From NCBI GenBank assembly GCA_904419075.1, contig CAJFQM010000012.1, positions 1-64,000 of the forward strand: a stretch of 64,000 bases of DNA, given 5' to 3'. Shown in pieces: positions 1 through 8,054 of the stretch (the stretch's first letter is position 1; each line of letters opens with the position of its first letter). The DNA is from an uncultured Clostridia bacterium (GTDB lineage: Bacteria > Bacillota > Clostridia > Christensenellales > Borkfalkiaceae). The position numbers and the translations under genes are program-made. A model generated the notes under the pieces. It was not told the origin of the DNA. It saw only the letters and a program-made list of their open reading frames with translations, and ran no database searches.

Positions 1-1
1 G

Positions 2-1276
2 TATGAAATGTTCGTTGAGTGGAACGACGAAAAATACAGTCAGCGGCTTTCCGTGCGTATCCGCGACGGCTTGACTACCAGCGTAGAAAACGGCACGTTC
101 ACGGGTTCAAAACTGATTTTCGGGTATAAACTCATAGACACCGACAAGACGGGCAAAAAGGGTACTATACATAAAGTCGCCATTGACGAAAAACAAGCCG
201 AAATCGTGCGTTTCGTATATACCGAATATGCCAAAGGCACAGACAAGAAAGACATAGCCGCCGCGCTCAATGCACGGGGCGAGCGTTTCAACGGCAAGCC
301 GTTCAAAGGCAGGACTTTTGACAGGTGGTTGACAAATGCGAAATACACGGGCGAATATTACTTCGGCGGTAGGCTTTGCGCAAATACCTATCCCCCGATA
401 ATAGACAAACTGCTTTTTGCCGAGGTACAAAAGCGGCTTGCTAAAAATAAAATTTTAGCGGGCGCAAATTCGGCAGTAGAGCCGTATTTGCTCACGGGCA
501 AAGCCTATTGCGGGCATTGCGGCACGGCTATCGTTGCGGACGGCGGAACAAGTTGCAACGGGAAAAAGCACTATTATTATGCTTGCAAACAGGAGAAAAA
601 AGGCTTATGCCATAAATCGCGGGAAAACAAAGACAATTTGGAAATGCAAGTTGCCCAAGCGGTCAAAGACTTTTTGAGCGATAAGAAGAACGCCGACCGC
701 GCCGCCGCTGATACGATTGCATATTATGAGCAGCGCACGGGCGATAGCGGCTTGCGGAGCATAGAAACGCGCATAACGCAAGCGCAACAAGAAGTCGAAA
801 ACTTGACGAACGCATTTATAGAGGCGAAAAGCGCATTGCTCCGCGCGGGCATCGAAAAGAAGATGCAGGACTATGAAACATTACTTGCCGACCTACAAGC
901 GCAAAAATCGCAAATCGAATTAGAGCGCGGGCGGCAGGTAACGAAACAGCAGATACTTGCGTTCGTTTCCGAACTTATCAAAGGCGAACCGACCGACAAA
1001 GAGTACCAGCGCAAAATTATTGATAATCTTGTGTTTATGGTCTATGTCTATGATAATGAAATTGTAACCTATCTGAATTTTGGCGTTGACAAAGCCATCG
1101 AGCGAGTGCGGCTTGACGAAACAAACGCGGCAATAGAGGGCTTGAAGAATGTTCAAACTCTTTCCCCGCTACTCCACCACTCGTTCGTGAAACGAACTTA
1201 TAGAAAAGGCTGTTACAACGTAACAGCCTTTTTCTTTTTTATTGCCAAAATAACTTTGGCGGTAAGCTACCGATAA
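2..1276 (+). CDS. Large serine recombinase, C-terminal part (5' truncated by window edge)
   Basis: The reading frame is open to the first base, so the catalytic resolvase domain lies outside the window. What remains starts in the helix joining catalytic and recombinase domains (WNDEKYSQRLSVRIRDGL), followed by the recombinase DNA-binding domain (GYKL, then RFVYTEYAKGTDKKDIAAALN), a zinc ribbon (CGHCG ... C ... C) and a long coiled coil rich in Gln/Glu/Lys. This is the layout of large serine recombinases that move phages and integrative elements in Clostridia. The last ~25 codons run through a perfect intrinsic terminator hairpin (1204-1240), so the C-terminal tail is probably not native. No other mobile-element gene follows; it may be the edge or a relic of an integrated element. 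Family call is firm; activity is unknown. Confidence 0.85.
   Translation, partial: YEMFVEWNDEKYSQRLSVRIRDGLTTSVENGTFTGSKLIFGYKLIDTDKTGKKGTIHKVAIDEKQAEIVRFVYTEYAKGTDKKDIAAALNARGERFNGKPFKGRTFDRWLTNAKYTGEYYFGGRLCANTYPPIIDKLLFAEVQKRLAKNKILAGANSAVEPYLLTGKAYCGHCGTAIVADGGTSCNGKKHYYYACKQEKKGLCHKSRENKDNLEMQVAQAVKDFLSDKKNADRAAADTIAYYEQRTGDSGLRSIETRITQAQQEVENLTNAFIEAKSALLRAGIEKKMQDYETLLADLQAQKSQIELERGRQVTKQQILAFVSELIKGEPTDKEYQRKIIDNLVFMVYVYDNEIVTYLNFGVDKAIERVRLDETNAAIEGLKNVQTLSPLLHHSFVKRTYRKGCYNVTAFFFFIAKITLAVSYR
1204..1240 (+). terminator. Intrinsic terminator within the recombinase 3' end
   Basis: A perfect 13-bp stem (AAAAGGCTGTTAC / GTAACAGCCTTTT) with a 3-nt loop is followed by a T-rich run. It lies before the annotated stop codon, so it overlaps the coding end. 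Confidence 0.85.
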
Positions 1277-1893
1277 TCACCTGTCTGTTTTCGGTTTTAT
1301 ATAACCAAAATGTTTGAATCCTTTGACATGGTCTCGTAAATCTTCGGACTTATATCGAGAATTTCGAATTTTTTTAATCTGCAATTCTTTTTCTTTATCT
1401 TCCTATCTAAAATACAACGTTACAAAGCGTTGCCCTTTTCAGTTCTTTCTGTCGTCTCTCGTATATCGTGCGGTCCGGCTGTTCTGTTTATCTTCGAATA
1501 ATTTAATTGAATCTCGGAAGACGGTTTCTTCACTCAGATCTTTCTAAAAGTTTTCTTGTTATCAACGTTCTTATGCCTTATGCCGACAAAGAGGCGTCTT
1601 TTTTTCTCAGTCTAACTCCGTTATGTTTGAAAAACTCATGACATTTTCGGCAGCCCTTCTTCGGACTGCCGAAAAATGCAAACTGCTCCGCATATAAGTA
1701 ACGACGTTTAATATAAAAATTGTTCTTGAAATCGCGGAAAAAAGTATCCCGTTTTCCATAAAAATCGGGATGAGATGCAGAGCAAGCCTCATCCCTTATT
1801 CTGTGTTCGGAAAAAGTATTTTTTGCCTTGGTTTTCCGGCAGTTTATTGCCCAAATTTCCAACGCATTTTTGTCGGTCCTATCGACACGGATT
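1277..1893. other. 617-bp gap between recombinase and MFS gene
   Basis: I see no convincing gene here. A 94-codon minus-strand ORF at 1578-1862 has no family resemblance and is interrupted by two hairpins: an inverted repeat at 1644-1675 (10-bp arms TTTTCGGCAG / CTGCCGAAAA, no T-tract) and the terminator at 1760-1795. AT-rich composition contrasts with the flanking genes. Confidence 0.5.
1760..1795 (-). terminator. Terminator of the efflux operon
   Basis: On the minus strand GGGATGAG and CTCATCCC form an 8-bp stem with a 13-nt loop, followed by GATTTTTATGG. It sits about 100 bp after the MFS stop codon. Confidence 0.65.
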
Positions 1894-3162
1894 TTATTCT
1901 GTTTGTTTATCTTGAATAGTGGATTCTTGTTCTTCTAAATTTGTAAATGTTTTTCTCGAAAACAAAGATATTATAAAGGCAATTGTTCCCGCCCCGAACA
2001 GTATCAAATACGGCATTGCGGCGGATATGTCGAACAATACGCCGTAAAAAGCCTGCCCTATAGGAGACGCGCAGTTGGATACGGTCATGACAAACGCCAT
2101 GATTTTACCGATTAACGCTTGCGGCGTCTGCCTTTGTATTGCGGCACAGAGCTGAACGGTAAACAATGTAGCTGCCGCCATCGTAACAATGCTCATTACA
2201 CAAATGATGATATATCCGACCAACGGCAACATAAACGGGAAAAGCGCGATTCCCATGATCGCTGCGGCTGCCGCACAAAGTAACAGGTATAAATACGTTG
2301 AACGCAGTTTCAGTTTATCCGATAAAATTCCGCCGAGTACTCCGCCGAGAATACCACCTAAACCGAGCGAAGCCTGCGCTATTCCCAAGAACAAATCGTT
2401 CATTTGCAGGATATTTACAACCATTACGGGAATCCCCACAACCATGACGGAAGAAAGCACGAGGTTAAAGAGAGCAAGCAGAATTACAACGCGGATAAAC
2501 ACGGGTTTTTCTTTTCGAAGATAAAAAACGCTGTGCTTCAAATCAGTTTTAAGCACCGGCCAGAATTTTGTTTTCCTGTCAGGGCGGATAAATGGAATAT
2601 GTATAAATATTTCCATAATAGCCGATGCGGTAAAGCAGACGATGCTCAAAATCAGAACGGGAGCCAATCCCCAAAGTCCGAACAGAACGCCTCCGAGAAT
2701 GGGCCCGATCAGATTTGCCAGCGTATTGACGGCATTGATGGCAGAATTTCCCTTCAATATGTTGTCGCGGGAAAGCAGAACGGGAATACTCGCCTGTACC
2801 GCGGGTTGATATGCCCCAGCAATGCCGTACAACAACATTAAAACGACGATCAAAAGCGGCACGAGCGACAAAAGACCGTATAACAAATAATATACAAAAA
2901 TAATTCCCGCCGTCGTAAAATCGAGTACGACCATAATGTTCCGCTTGTTCACCCTGTCCGCAATCACACCGCCCGCAAGAGAGAACACGATCATCGGCAG
3001 AAAAGAACACGCGGTAACGACGCCGTACAGAGTCGAAGACCCCGTCTGCCGCAACAGATACAACGGAAGAGCAAAACGCAGTATTGCGTTGCCGAACAGA
3101 GATATGATCTGCCCGATAAGTACAAGCGTAAAATCTCTTGTAAACAATTTTTGTTCAGACAT
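1894..3162 (-). CDS. MFS transporter, DHA3-like drug efflux type
   Basis: A 422-residue polytopic protein with about 12 hydrophobic segments and the MFS loop 2-3 signature near residue 66 (GGVIADRVNKR). Its N-terminus (FTLVLIGQIISLFGNAILRF) resembles the DHA3/MFS_3 group of proton-driven macrolide and multidrug exporters. The start ATG is preceded by AAAGGAGTATCT. It lies 10 bp after the small membrane gene and downstream of a tetR gene, with matching operator sites before both transcription units, so it is probably a ligand-inducible efflux pump. The substrate cannot be read from sequence. Confidence 0.85.
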   Translation of the reverse strand: MSEQKLFTRDFTLVLIGQIISLFGNAILRFALPLYLLRQTGSSTLYGVVTACSFLPMIVFSLAGGVIADRVNKRNIMVVLDFTTAGIIFVYYLLYGLLSLVPLLIVVLMLLYGIAGAYQPAVQASIPVLLSRDNILKGNSAINAVNTLANLIGPILGGVLFGLWGLAPVLILSIVCFTASAIMEIFIHIPFIRPDRKTKFWPVLKTDLKHSVFYLRKEKPVFIRVVILLALFNLVLSSVMVVGIPVMVVNILQMNDLFLGIAQASLGLGGILGGVLGGILSDKLKLRSTYLYLLLCAAAAAIMGIALFPFMLPLVGYIIICVMSIVTMAAATLFTVQLCAAIQRQTPQALIGKIMAFVMTVSNCASPIGQAFYGVLFDISAAMPYLILFGAGTIAFIISLFSRKTFTNLEEQESTIQDKQTE

Positions 3163-3172
3163 AGATACTCCT

Positions 3173-3505
3173 TTAATCTTTGAAAATAATCGCTTCCATT
3201 ATACGGAAAAGAACATCCAATCCTCCGACGGAGAAAAAGACGACCGCCCATATCGTGTATTGATAATGCAATAAAATAAAACCGCCGATAAAAAGTGCAA
3301 CAGCTATCAACAGGTTTACGAAAAAAATAATTCGTTTGCCCGTTTTTGTTCCCGCCGCGCGATTGACGGATTTGTCGAAGCGGTCTGCCGCCGCCTCGAT
3401 TTTTTGTTCCGCTTTTGTCATTGCTTTGTCGATACGATCTTCCATATGTGAAGCCGCGTTCTCGATAGTTCGTTCTATTTTTTCTTCAAATTCTTGTTTG
3501 TTCAT
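3173..3505 (-). CDS. Small membrane protein with amphipathic N-terminal helix
   Basis: 110 residues: the first ~60 are a charged, heptad-like helix (repeated Glu/Lys/Ala, as in KAMTKAEQKIEAAADRF), followed by two hydrophobic segments (about residues 58-78 and 82-102). No known family is recognised. A strong AAAAGGAGGTAAAAT ribosome binding site precedes the ATG. It is translated just before the MFS pump, so it may be an accessory of the exporter or of the envelope-stress response; that is inference only. Confidence 0.7.
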   Translation of the reverse strand: MNKQEFEEKIERTIENAASHMEDRIDKAMTKAEQKIEAAADRFDKSVNRAAGTKTGKRIIFFVNLLIAVALFIGGFILLHYQYTIWAVVFFSVGGLDVLFRIMEAIIFKD

Positions 3506-3526
3506 ATTTTACCTCCTTTTAATAAT

Positions 3527-3543
3527 ACCGACCGTCGGTTTGT
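3527..3543. promoter_or_regulatory. Putative TetR operator 1 (efflux operon)
   Basis: A 7-3-7 dyad, ACCGACC-GTC-GGTTTGT, directly upstream of the ribosome binding site of the 3173-3505 gene. It shares ACCGT(C/T)GGT(T/C)TGTA, in the same orientation and geometry, with the site at 4266-4282. Confidence 0.75.
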
Positions 3544-3550
3544 AAAAAGT

Positions 3551-3581
3551 TAAAAGAAACAGCCCTTTTTGCAGGGCAGTT
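3551..3581 (-). terminator. Possible tetR terminator or attenuator
   Basis: On the minus strand AACTGCCC pairs with GGGCTGTT (one mismatch), followed by TTTCTTTTAAC. It stands between the tetR stop and operator 1. Confidence 0.45.
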
Positions 3582-3599
3582 ATCATTAGGCAAAAACAA

Positions 3600-4247
3600 C
3601 TACTTTTGCAGCATACGATTGTAAGAAAGATACGGGCATATCAGTTCTTCGGCCGTAAAATCTGCTCCGATATGGTTAAGGATGGACATAACCACTTTAC
3701 CGCGAGCAATGATTTCTTCGTCGCTAGAAGGAAGCAGCAACGGATTGAGCCACAAACTCGACAAAAGGCTGAGCATTTCCGCCGTCTGTCGCGGGTGTTC
3801 GATACCGTACAAAGTTCCGTCTGCAATTCCCTGTTCCAAAATTGGCTGAATATAATCGGGGGCGACTTCGTGCAACAGACTTTCCACTTGTGCCGCCAAA
3901 AATTTATGATTGGAAATCATATAAGGCTGCATCGGAACAATTTCGTTATTGACGGTATTGCTCAATGCCTCGGCATAGATTTTTTTCAGTTTATCCCGTC
4001 CGTTGAGGCTTTTGTCGTCGCGTACTTTGGAAAGCAGCAATTCCGTCCGCCGACTTGTATTTTCGCAAATTTTTATGAATATATCCTCTTTAGAGACAAA
4101 ATGGTGATAGATCGCCCCTTTCGAGAGCTTCGTTTCGTTCATAATATCTTGCAAGGAAGTTTTTTCAAAGCCCTTTTCAGTGAATAGTCTTGCCGCCGTA
4201 TCCAGTATCAATTTTACCGTTTCTTCCGGATATTTATTTCTCGGCAT
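3600..4247 (-). CDS. TetR/AcrR family transcriptional regulator
   Basis: 215 residues from the ATG at 4247; an upstream in-frame GTG at 4256 is less likely because AGGTG lies 6 nt before the ATG. The N-terminus is a classic TetR helix-turn-helix: ILDTAARLFTEKGFEKTSLQ, then ETKLSKGAIYHHFVSKEDIF at about residues 37-56. The C-terminal ligand-binding half is helical and unassigned. A near-consensus promoter (4287-4315) has operator 2 over its start point, so the protein probably represses itself as well as the efflux genes it precedes. Confidence 0.9.
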   Translation of the reverse strand: MPRNKYPEETVKLILDTAARLFTEKGFEKTSLQDIMNETKLSKGAIYHHFVSKEDIFIKICENTSRRTELLLSKVRDDKSLNGRDKLKKIYAEALSNTVNNEIVPMQPYMISNHKFLAAQVESLLHEVAPDYIQPILEQGIADGTLYGIEHPRQTAEMLSLLSSLWLNPLLLPSSDEEIIARGKVVMSILNHIGADFTAEELICPYLSYNRMLQK

Positions 4248-4265
4248 CTTCTGCACCTCACACTT

Positions 4266-4282
4266 ACAAACCGTTGGTCTGT
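4266..4282. promoter_or_regulatory. Putative TetR operator 2 (autoregulation)
   Basis: The dyad ACAAACC-GTT-GGTCTGT (7-3-7, one mismatch between arms) lies over the predicted transcription start of tetR and matches operator 1. Confidence 0.75.
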
Positions 4283-4286
4283 ATAT

Positions 4287-4315
4287 AGAATACCATAAAA
4301 TGATACGCTTGTCAA
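4287..4315 (-). promoter_or_regulatory. tetR promoter
   Basis: Minus strand: TTGACA (4315-4310), 17-nt spacer, TATTCT (4292-4287). Confidence 0.8.
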
Positions 4316-4508
4316 CTTTTTCGCTTATATTTTAAGGAATAGAATAGTAAATTTTCTTAAAAGCATTGAAAAGAACTAAATATTGTACTATAATAAATTT
4401 GAAATACAGATTGAATTGTAGGAATACTATATCCAAAAAACTCAATATAAATTAGATAATTTGTAAAATAAAGCCAAAATTTGATACCGAACGTTCCACC
4501 ATAATCAA

Positions 4509-4552
4509 AAACAGCCTGTTTTTAGTAAAAATCCACTAAAAACAGGCTGTTT
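4509..4552 (-). terminator. Terminator of the Rieske/FAD oxidoreductase gene
   Basis: A perfect 18-bp inverted repeat (arms 4509-4526 and 4535-4552, core AACAGCCTGTTTTTAGT) with an 8-nt loop and a T-run on the minus strand. The rest of the 4316-4577 gap is AT-rich and shows no gene. Confidence 0.85.
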
Positions 4553-4577
4553 CTATGCATATATCGGCGAACATAAG

Positions 4578-6032
4578 TCAAAGACGGGGATTTTGTTGTT
4601 TGCATTTACAAGCCTTTACGGACGGCTCTGATAAAATATTGCCGTAGATGTCGAAACGAGAACCATGACAAGGACAGTCCCATGACTTTGTATCGCCGTT
4701 CCATTTCAATTCGCCGTGCATATGAGGGCACATCCGTCCGATGACATATAATTTTCCGTCTTCGTCGCGATATACCGCCCGTCGTTTTCCCCGATAAAAA
4801 ACAATCATTCCCTGACCGGGAAGGATCTCCGATGCTCCTTTTATCGTAAAACGAAAATAGCCGAGAAAAATTTCCGAAAGATTGGTGAACGCATTGGAGA
4901 TAAAGGGAACCAAATTTTTCTTAATCCGCCTTGACGGAGAAAACAATTCGGCATAAGGATTCCCCCTTTCTAAAACCGCGTCCGTCAATATCGACGCACA
5001 CACCATGGAGTTTGTCATGCCCCATTTATTAAATCCCGTCACCACGTAAATATCCTTTAAATTTTTCGCATATCTCCCCGCCATGGGCATACCGTCGAAC
5101 GTCATAACGTCCTGAGCCGCCCACCCATTCGTGATATTAACCGCCCCGAATTGTGACTTTACCCGTTCCGTTAACTTTTCAAATTTTCCGTATTTTCCTA
5201 TTCTTCCCGTTCGATGATCGATTCCGCCGAACAGCGTTCCTTCGCGGAATGGCCTTACGGACAGTCCTTCCGTACGTTCTTCCAGCCACATTCCTTGCGA
5301 ACATTTTTCCTTGACCGCTATCGTATAAGAGGTCGATTGCCGCAATTTCATGATATAACTTCCGTGAGGATTAATAATCGGATAATGAGTGGCTACAATA
5401 ATTTTTTTTGCCTTGACGCAGCCGCCGCCCGTGTATACGAGCTTATTGACCACGTCTACCTTTATCGCGCGCGTATTTTCATATATTTCAAATTCTGCCG
5501 GAAGAGAACTCAAAAATTTCAGCGGATCGAACAGATACTGTTCCGTCATTTTCAGGGCAGCCGCTTTTTCAAACGGAGGTTCATTCCGCACAATTCCGCA
5601 GTCGGCGCCAAGGGAGCGCAAAGTTCGGAAAAGCTCGTCTATTTTTCCCGGTTCCTCTTCGGAAAAAATATATCCGTCTGTTTTCTCAAAATCGCAATCG
5701 ATATCGTAACGGCGGACAAGCTCTTCAAATCCTTTCATCCCGTCAAGCTGCGCCTGATAATATAACAGAGCGACGGATTCCCCATAACGCCGAACCAAAT
5801 CCGCATAAACGCTCCCCTGGTTGGCTGAAATTTTGGCAGTGGTCCGCCCGGTCGTCCCCGAAAACAGCCTGTCCGCCTCCAAAAGCGTAACGCTTTGTCC
5901 CGCCTCCGTCAGTCTGAAAGCCGTTAAATATCCGGCAATTCCGCCGCCGATGACGACAATATCCCTGTCGATATATTTTTCTAAACGCGGATATTCCTTT
6001 GCAGTTGATCTCCAAATCGATTTTAATTTCAT
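4578..6032 (-). CDS. FAD-dependent oxidoreductase with C-terminal Rieske [2Fe-2S] domain
   Basis: 484 residues. Residues ~24-55 carry the dinucleotide-binding fold (DIVVIGGGIAGYLTAFRL, ending in the acidic LLEAD), followed by a DAO-type flavin domain (TGRTTAKISANQG; GFNKWGMTNSMVCASIL near residue 335). The last ~90 residues are a Rieske domain with both cluster motifs, CPHMH and CPCHGSRFD. This arrangement matches the Bacillus YhfW-like group, cytoplasmic enzymes of unassigned substrate. It follows the ser operon by ~80 bp with no visible terminator, so read-through is possible. A strong terminator follows it. Confidence 0.88.
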   Translation of the reverse strand: MKLKSIWRSTAKEYPRLEKYIDRDIVVIGGGIAGYLTAFRLTEAGQSVTLLEADRLFSGTTGRTTAKISANQGSVYADLVRRYGESVALLYYQAQLDGMKGFEELVRRYDIDCDFEKTDGYIFSEEEPGKIDELFRTLRSLGADCGIVRNEPPFEKAAALKMTEQYLFDPLKFLSSLPAEFEIYENTRAIKVDVVNKLVYTGGGCVKAKKIIVATHYPIINPHGSYIMKLRQSTSYTIAVKEKCSQGMWLEERTEGLSVRPFREGTLFGGIDHRTGRIGKYGKFEKLTERVKSQFGAVNITNGWAAQDVMTFDGMPMAGRYAKNLKDIYVVTGFNKWGMTNSMVCASILTDAVLERGNPYAELFSPSRRIKKNLVPFISNAFTNLSEIFLGYFRFTIKGASEILPGQGMIVFYRGKRRAVYRDEDGKLYVIGRMCPHMHGELKWNGDTKSWDCPCHGSRFDIYGNILSEPSVKACKCKQQNPRL

Positions 6033-6111
6033 GTTTCGCCTTACCTTATAGTTTACCCCGAAATAAGGCCGTCATACAAAATTCATTTCGATTTTTTTCT
6101 GCTTTTCCGAT

Positions 6112-6894
6112 TTACAATTTTTTGAAATACGAAATCGACTTTTTCAGATCCTCCGTGCATTTGAGTTCTAAAAGGCAATCCGCGCCGATCCGTTCGGCCG
6201 TACGCTTATAAAAGGCCGCATCTATCTTTCCTTCTCCCAAACAAACGTGGTCCTTTTTCACGCCCTTTTCCTCTCTGACGTCGTGGACATGAAATTCTTT
6301 TACGTTGTGAAAATTTGTAGCCTCAAATATTTTTCTCGGCAAATTCGAGCACATTTCATCGTGTCCGATATCGAACACGAAAAAAAATCCGTCTTTTTTC
6401 AGCCGCTCATACGTTCTTTCCATATACGGCACGGTTTTTGAATTTTCCAATGCCAAACGGACACCGTTCTTTCTGCATAACTCGCTTACGCGGAAGAGCA
6501 TTTTTTCCAATCTCTCGGAATATTCCTCGAATTCCTTTTCATAGACATAATGTTTTACGCCGCCGATCGTGACGACGGGGCCTTCTATCAAATGCACGAC
6601 CAATGTGGAAAGTCCGTATTCCGAAACGGGTACCATGTATCGTTCCAACAATCCGAAATAACTTTCCGCCACTTCTTCATAGGTGCCGAAATCTGCCTCG
6701 TCAAAAAAATGCATGGTCAATCCCAAGCTGTATTTTTGAGTCAGTTCGGACATCAAAGAACCGTCGCAAAGTTCTTTACGGCAATAGGAAAAATTCAGAT
6801 TGAGTTCTACAAAATCAAACCCGTTTTCCGCCGCAAAAGAAAAATTCTCTTCGAGACGATCAAATTCATACAGGACGGGCATACCGATTTTCAT
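6112..6894 (-). CDS. Sugar phosphate isomerase/epimerase-like TIM-barrel protein
   Basis: 260 residues of the xylose isomerase-like/AP endonuclease 2 superfamily: an N-terminal strand (MKIGMPVLYEFD), ENGFDFVELNLNF, ALENSK with a likely metal-binding Glu, FVFDIGHDEMC, FHVHDVR and C-terminal LLELK. The metal-binding Glu/Asp/His positions are present. The start overlaps the serA stop by four bases (ATGA), so it is translated as part of serC-serA. A role on a serine-pathway compound such as hydroxypyruvate would fit the context but is inference; the superfamily is too broad to assign a substrate. Confidence 0.8.
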   Translation of the reverse strand: MKIGMPVLYEFDRLEENFSFAAENGFDFVELNLNFSYCRKELCDGSLMSELTQKYSLGLTMHFFDEADFGTYEEVAESYFGLLERYMVPVSEYGLSTLVVHLIEGPVVTIGGVKHYVYEKEFEEYSERLEKMLFRVSELCRKNGVRLALENSKTVPYMERTYERLKKDGFFFVFDIGHDEMCSNLPRKIFEATNFHNVKEFHVHDVREEKGVKKDHVCLGEGKIDAAFYKRTAERIGADCLLELKCTEDLKKSISYFKKL

Positions 6895-8054
6895 CGGATC
6901 ACCCTCACTTTATAGACGTTCTCGATCTTTGAAAGAGACGAAACGACGCTTGAAGGATCGGCTTCCGTATCGATGACGGTATAAGCGCGGTCGCCCTTGC
7001 TGCGGTTGGCCATATTGACGATGTTGATTTGATTTTTTCCCAAGACCGCCGCCAGCTGCCCAATCATATTGGGAACGTTTTTATGCAAAACCGCGAGTCG
7101 GTATCCCCCCGTCAGCCGTCCGGCGTCCAGCGTCGGAAAATTCACGGAGTTGCGGATACTCCCCGTTTCGAGATATTCTTTCAATTCCTTTACCGCCATG
7201 ACCGCACAGTTATCCTCGCTCTCCGAGGTGGAAGCGCCGAGGTGAGGCACGGCGATGACTCCGGGTACGCCGTGAATCCTTTCATTCGGGAAATCGGTCA
7301 CGTAGCGATGGATTTTTCCCGACGCGAGCGCGGCGCGCATATCCTCGTCATTCACGAGGAGGTCGCGGGAAAAGTTCAGGATATTGACTCCGTCCTTCAT
7401 TTTTGCGAACGTCTCGGCGTTAAAGAGATATTTCGTGCTTTCGAGCAAAGGGACATGTACGGTGATATAATCGCACTCCGAAAAAATCTCGTCCAGGGAT
7501 TTCACCGTTATCACGCTGTTTTGCAAAGCGAGCGCATGCTCTATGGAAAGATTGACGTCATAGCCGTAAACGGTCATGCCGAGAGAAATGGCGCTGTTTG
7601 CGACGAGCACGCCGATCGCGCCGAGTCCGATTACCCCCAGTTTTTTCCCTGCGATTTCCTTTCCCGCGAAGGCTTTTTTGCCCTTTTCGACGGCTTTCGG
7701 AATCTCTCCTTCGAGGGTTTCGGCCCAACGGATTCCCGCGACGATATCCCTGCTGGAAAGCAGCAGCGCGGCGATGACGAGTTCCTTGACCCCGTTTGCG
7801 TTTGCGCCCGGCGTATTGAATACGACAATGCCCCTGTCAGAAAACTTTTCGACGGGAATGTTATTGACGCCGGCTCCCGCGCGCGCCACGGCCAGAAGAG
7901 AATTTTCCGCCTCGGTTTCATGCAGGGAACTGCTTCTCACCAATGCGGCATCCGCCTCCGAAAAATTTTCGGTAAAGGTATATGCGTCGTCCAGCTGTTT
8001 AAGCCCGCAGGCGGATATTTTATCGAAACATTTGATTTTATATGTCTTACGCAC
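6891..8054 (-). CDS. serA: D-3-phosphoglycerate dehydrogenase
   Basis: Oxidises 3-phosphoglycerate to 3-phosphohydroxypyruvate, the first step of serine synthesis. From the GTG at 8054 it has 387 residues, the short SerA form. The TTG-started frame from 8072 is less likely, since AGGGGGA lies 9 nt before the GTG. It shows a catalytic domain, the NAD-binding KLGVIGLGAIGVLVAN, a catalytic Arg in NFSRDLL, His in VPHLGASTSESEDNCA, and a C-terminal ACT-like domain (LHKNVPNMIGQLAAVL) that in relatives gives serine feedback. The usual DVFExEP acid segment reads TDFPNERI. The start overlaps the serC stop by eight bases: tight coupling. Confidence 0.93.
   Translation of the reverse strand: MRKTYKIKCFDKISACGLKQLDDAYTFTENFSEADAALVRSSSLHETEAENSLLAVARAGAGVNNIPVEKFSDRGIVVFNTPGANANGVKELVIAALLLSSRDIVAGIRWAETLEGEIPKAVEKGKKAFAGKEIAGKKLGVIGLGAIGVLVANSAISLGMTVYGYDVNLSIEHALALQNSVITVKSLDEIFSECDYITVHVPLLESTKYLFNAETFAKMKDGVNILNFSRDLLVNDEDMRAALASGKIHRYVTDFPNERIHGVPGVIAVPHLGASTSESEDNCAVMAVKELKEYLETGSIRNSVNFPTLDAGRLTGGYRLAVLHKNVPNMIGQLAAVLGKNQINIVNMANRSKGDRAYTVIDTEADPSSVVSSLSKIENVYKVRVIR

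Noticed and set aside
1578-1862. 94-codon minus-strand ORF after the recombinase
   Set aside because: No family resemblance, no ribosome binding site, contains the terminator of the MFS gene and another inverted repeat.
4484-4500. SOS box at CGAACGTTCC
   Set aside because: The half sites abut with no 4-nt spacer, and no promoter is associated.
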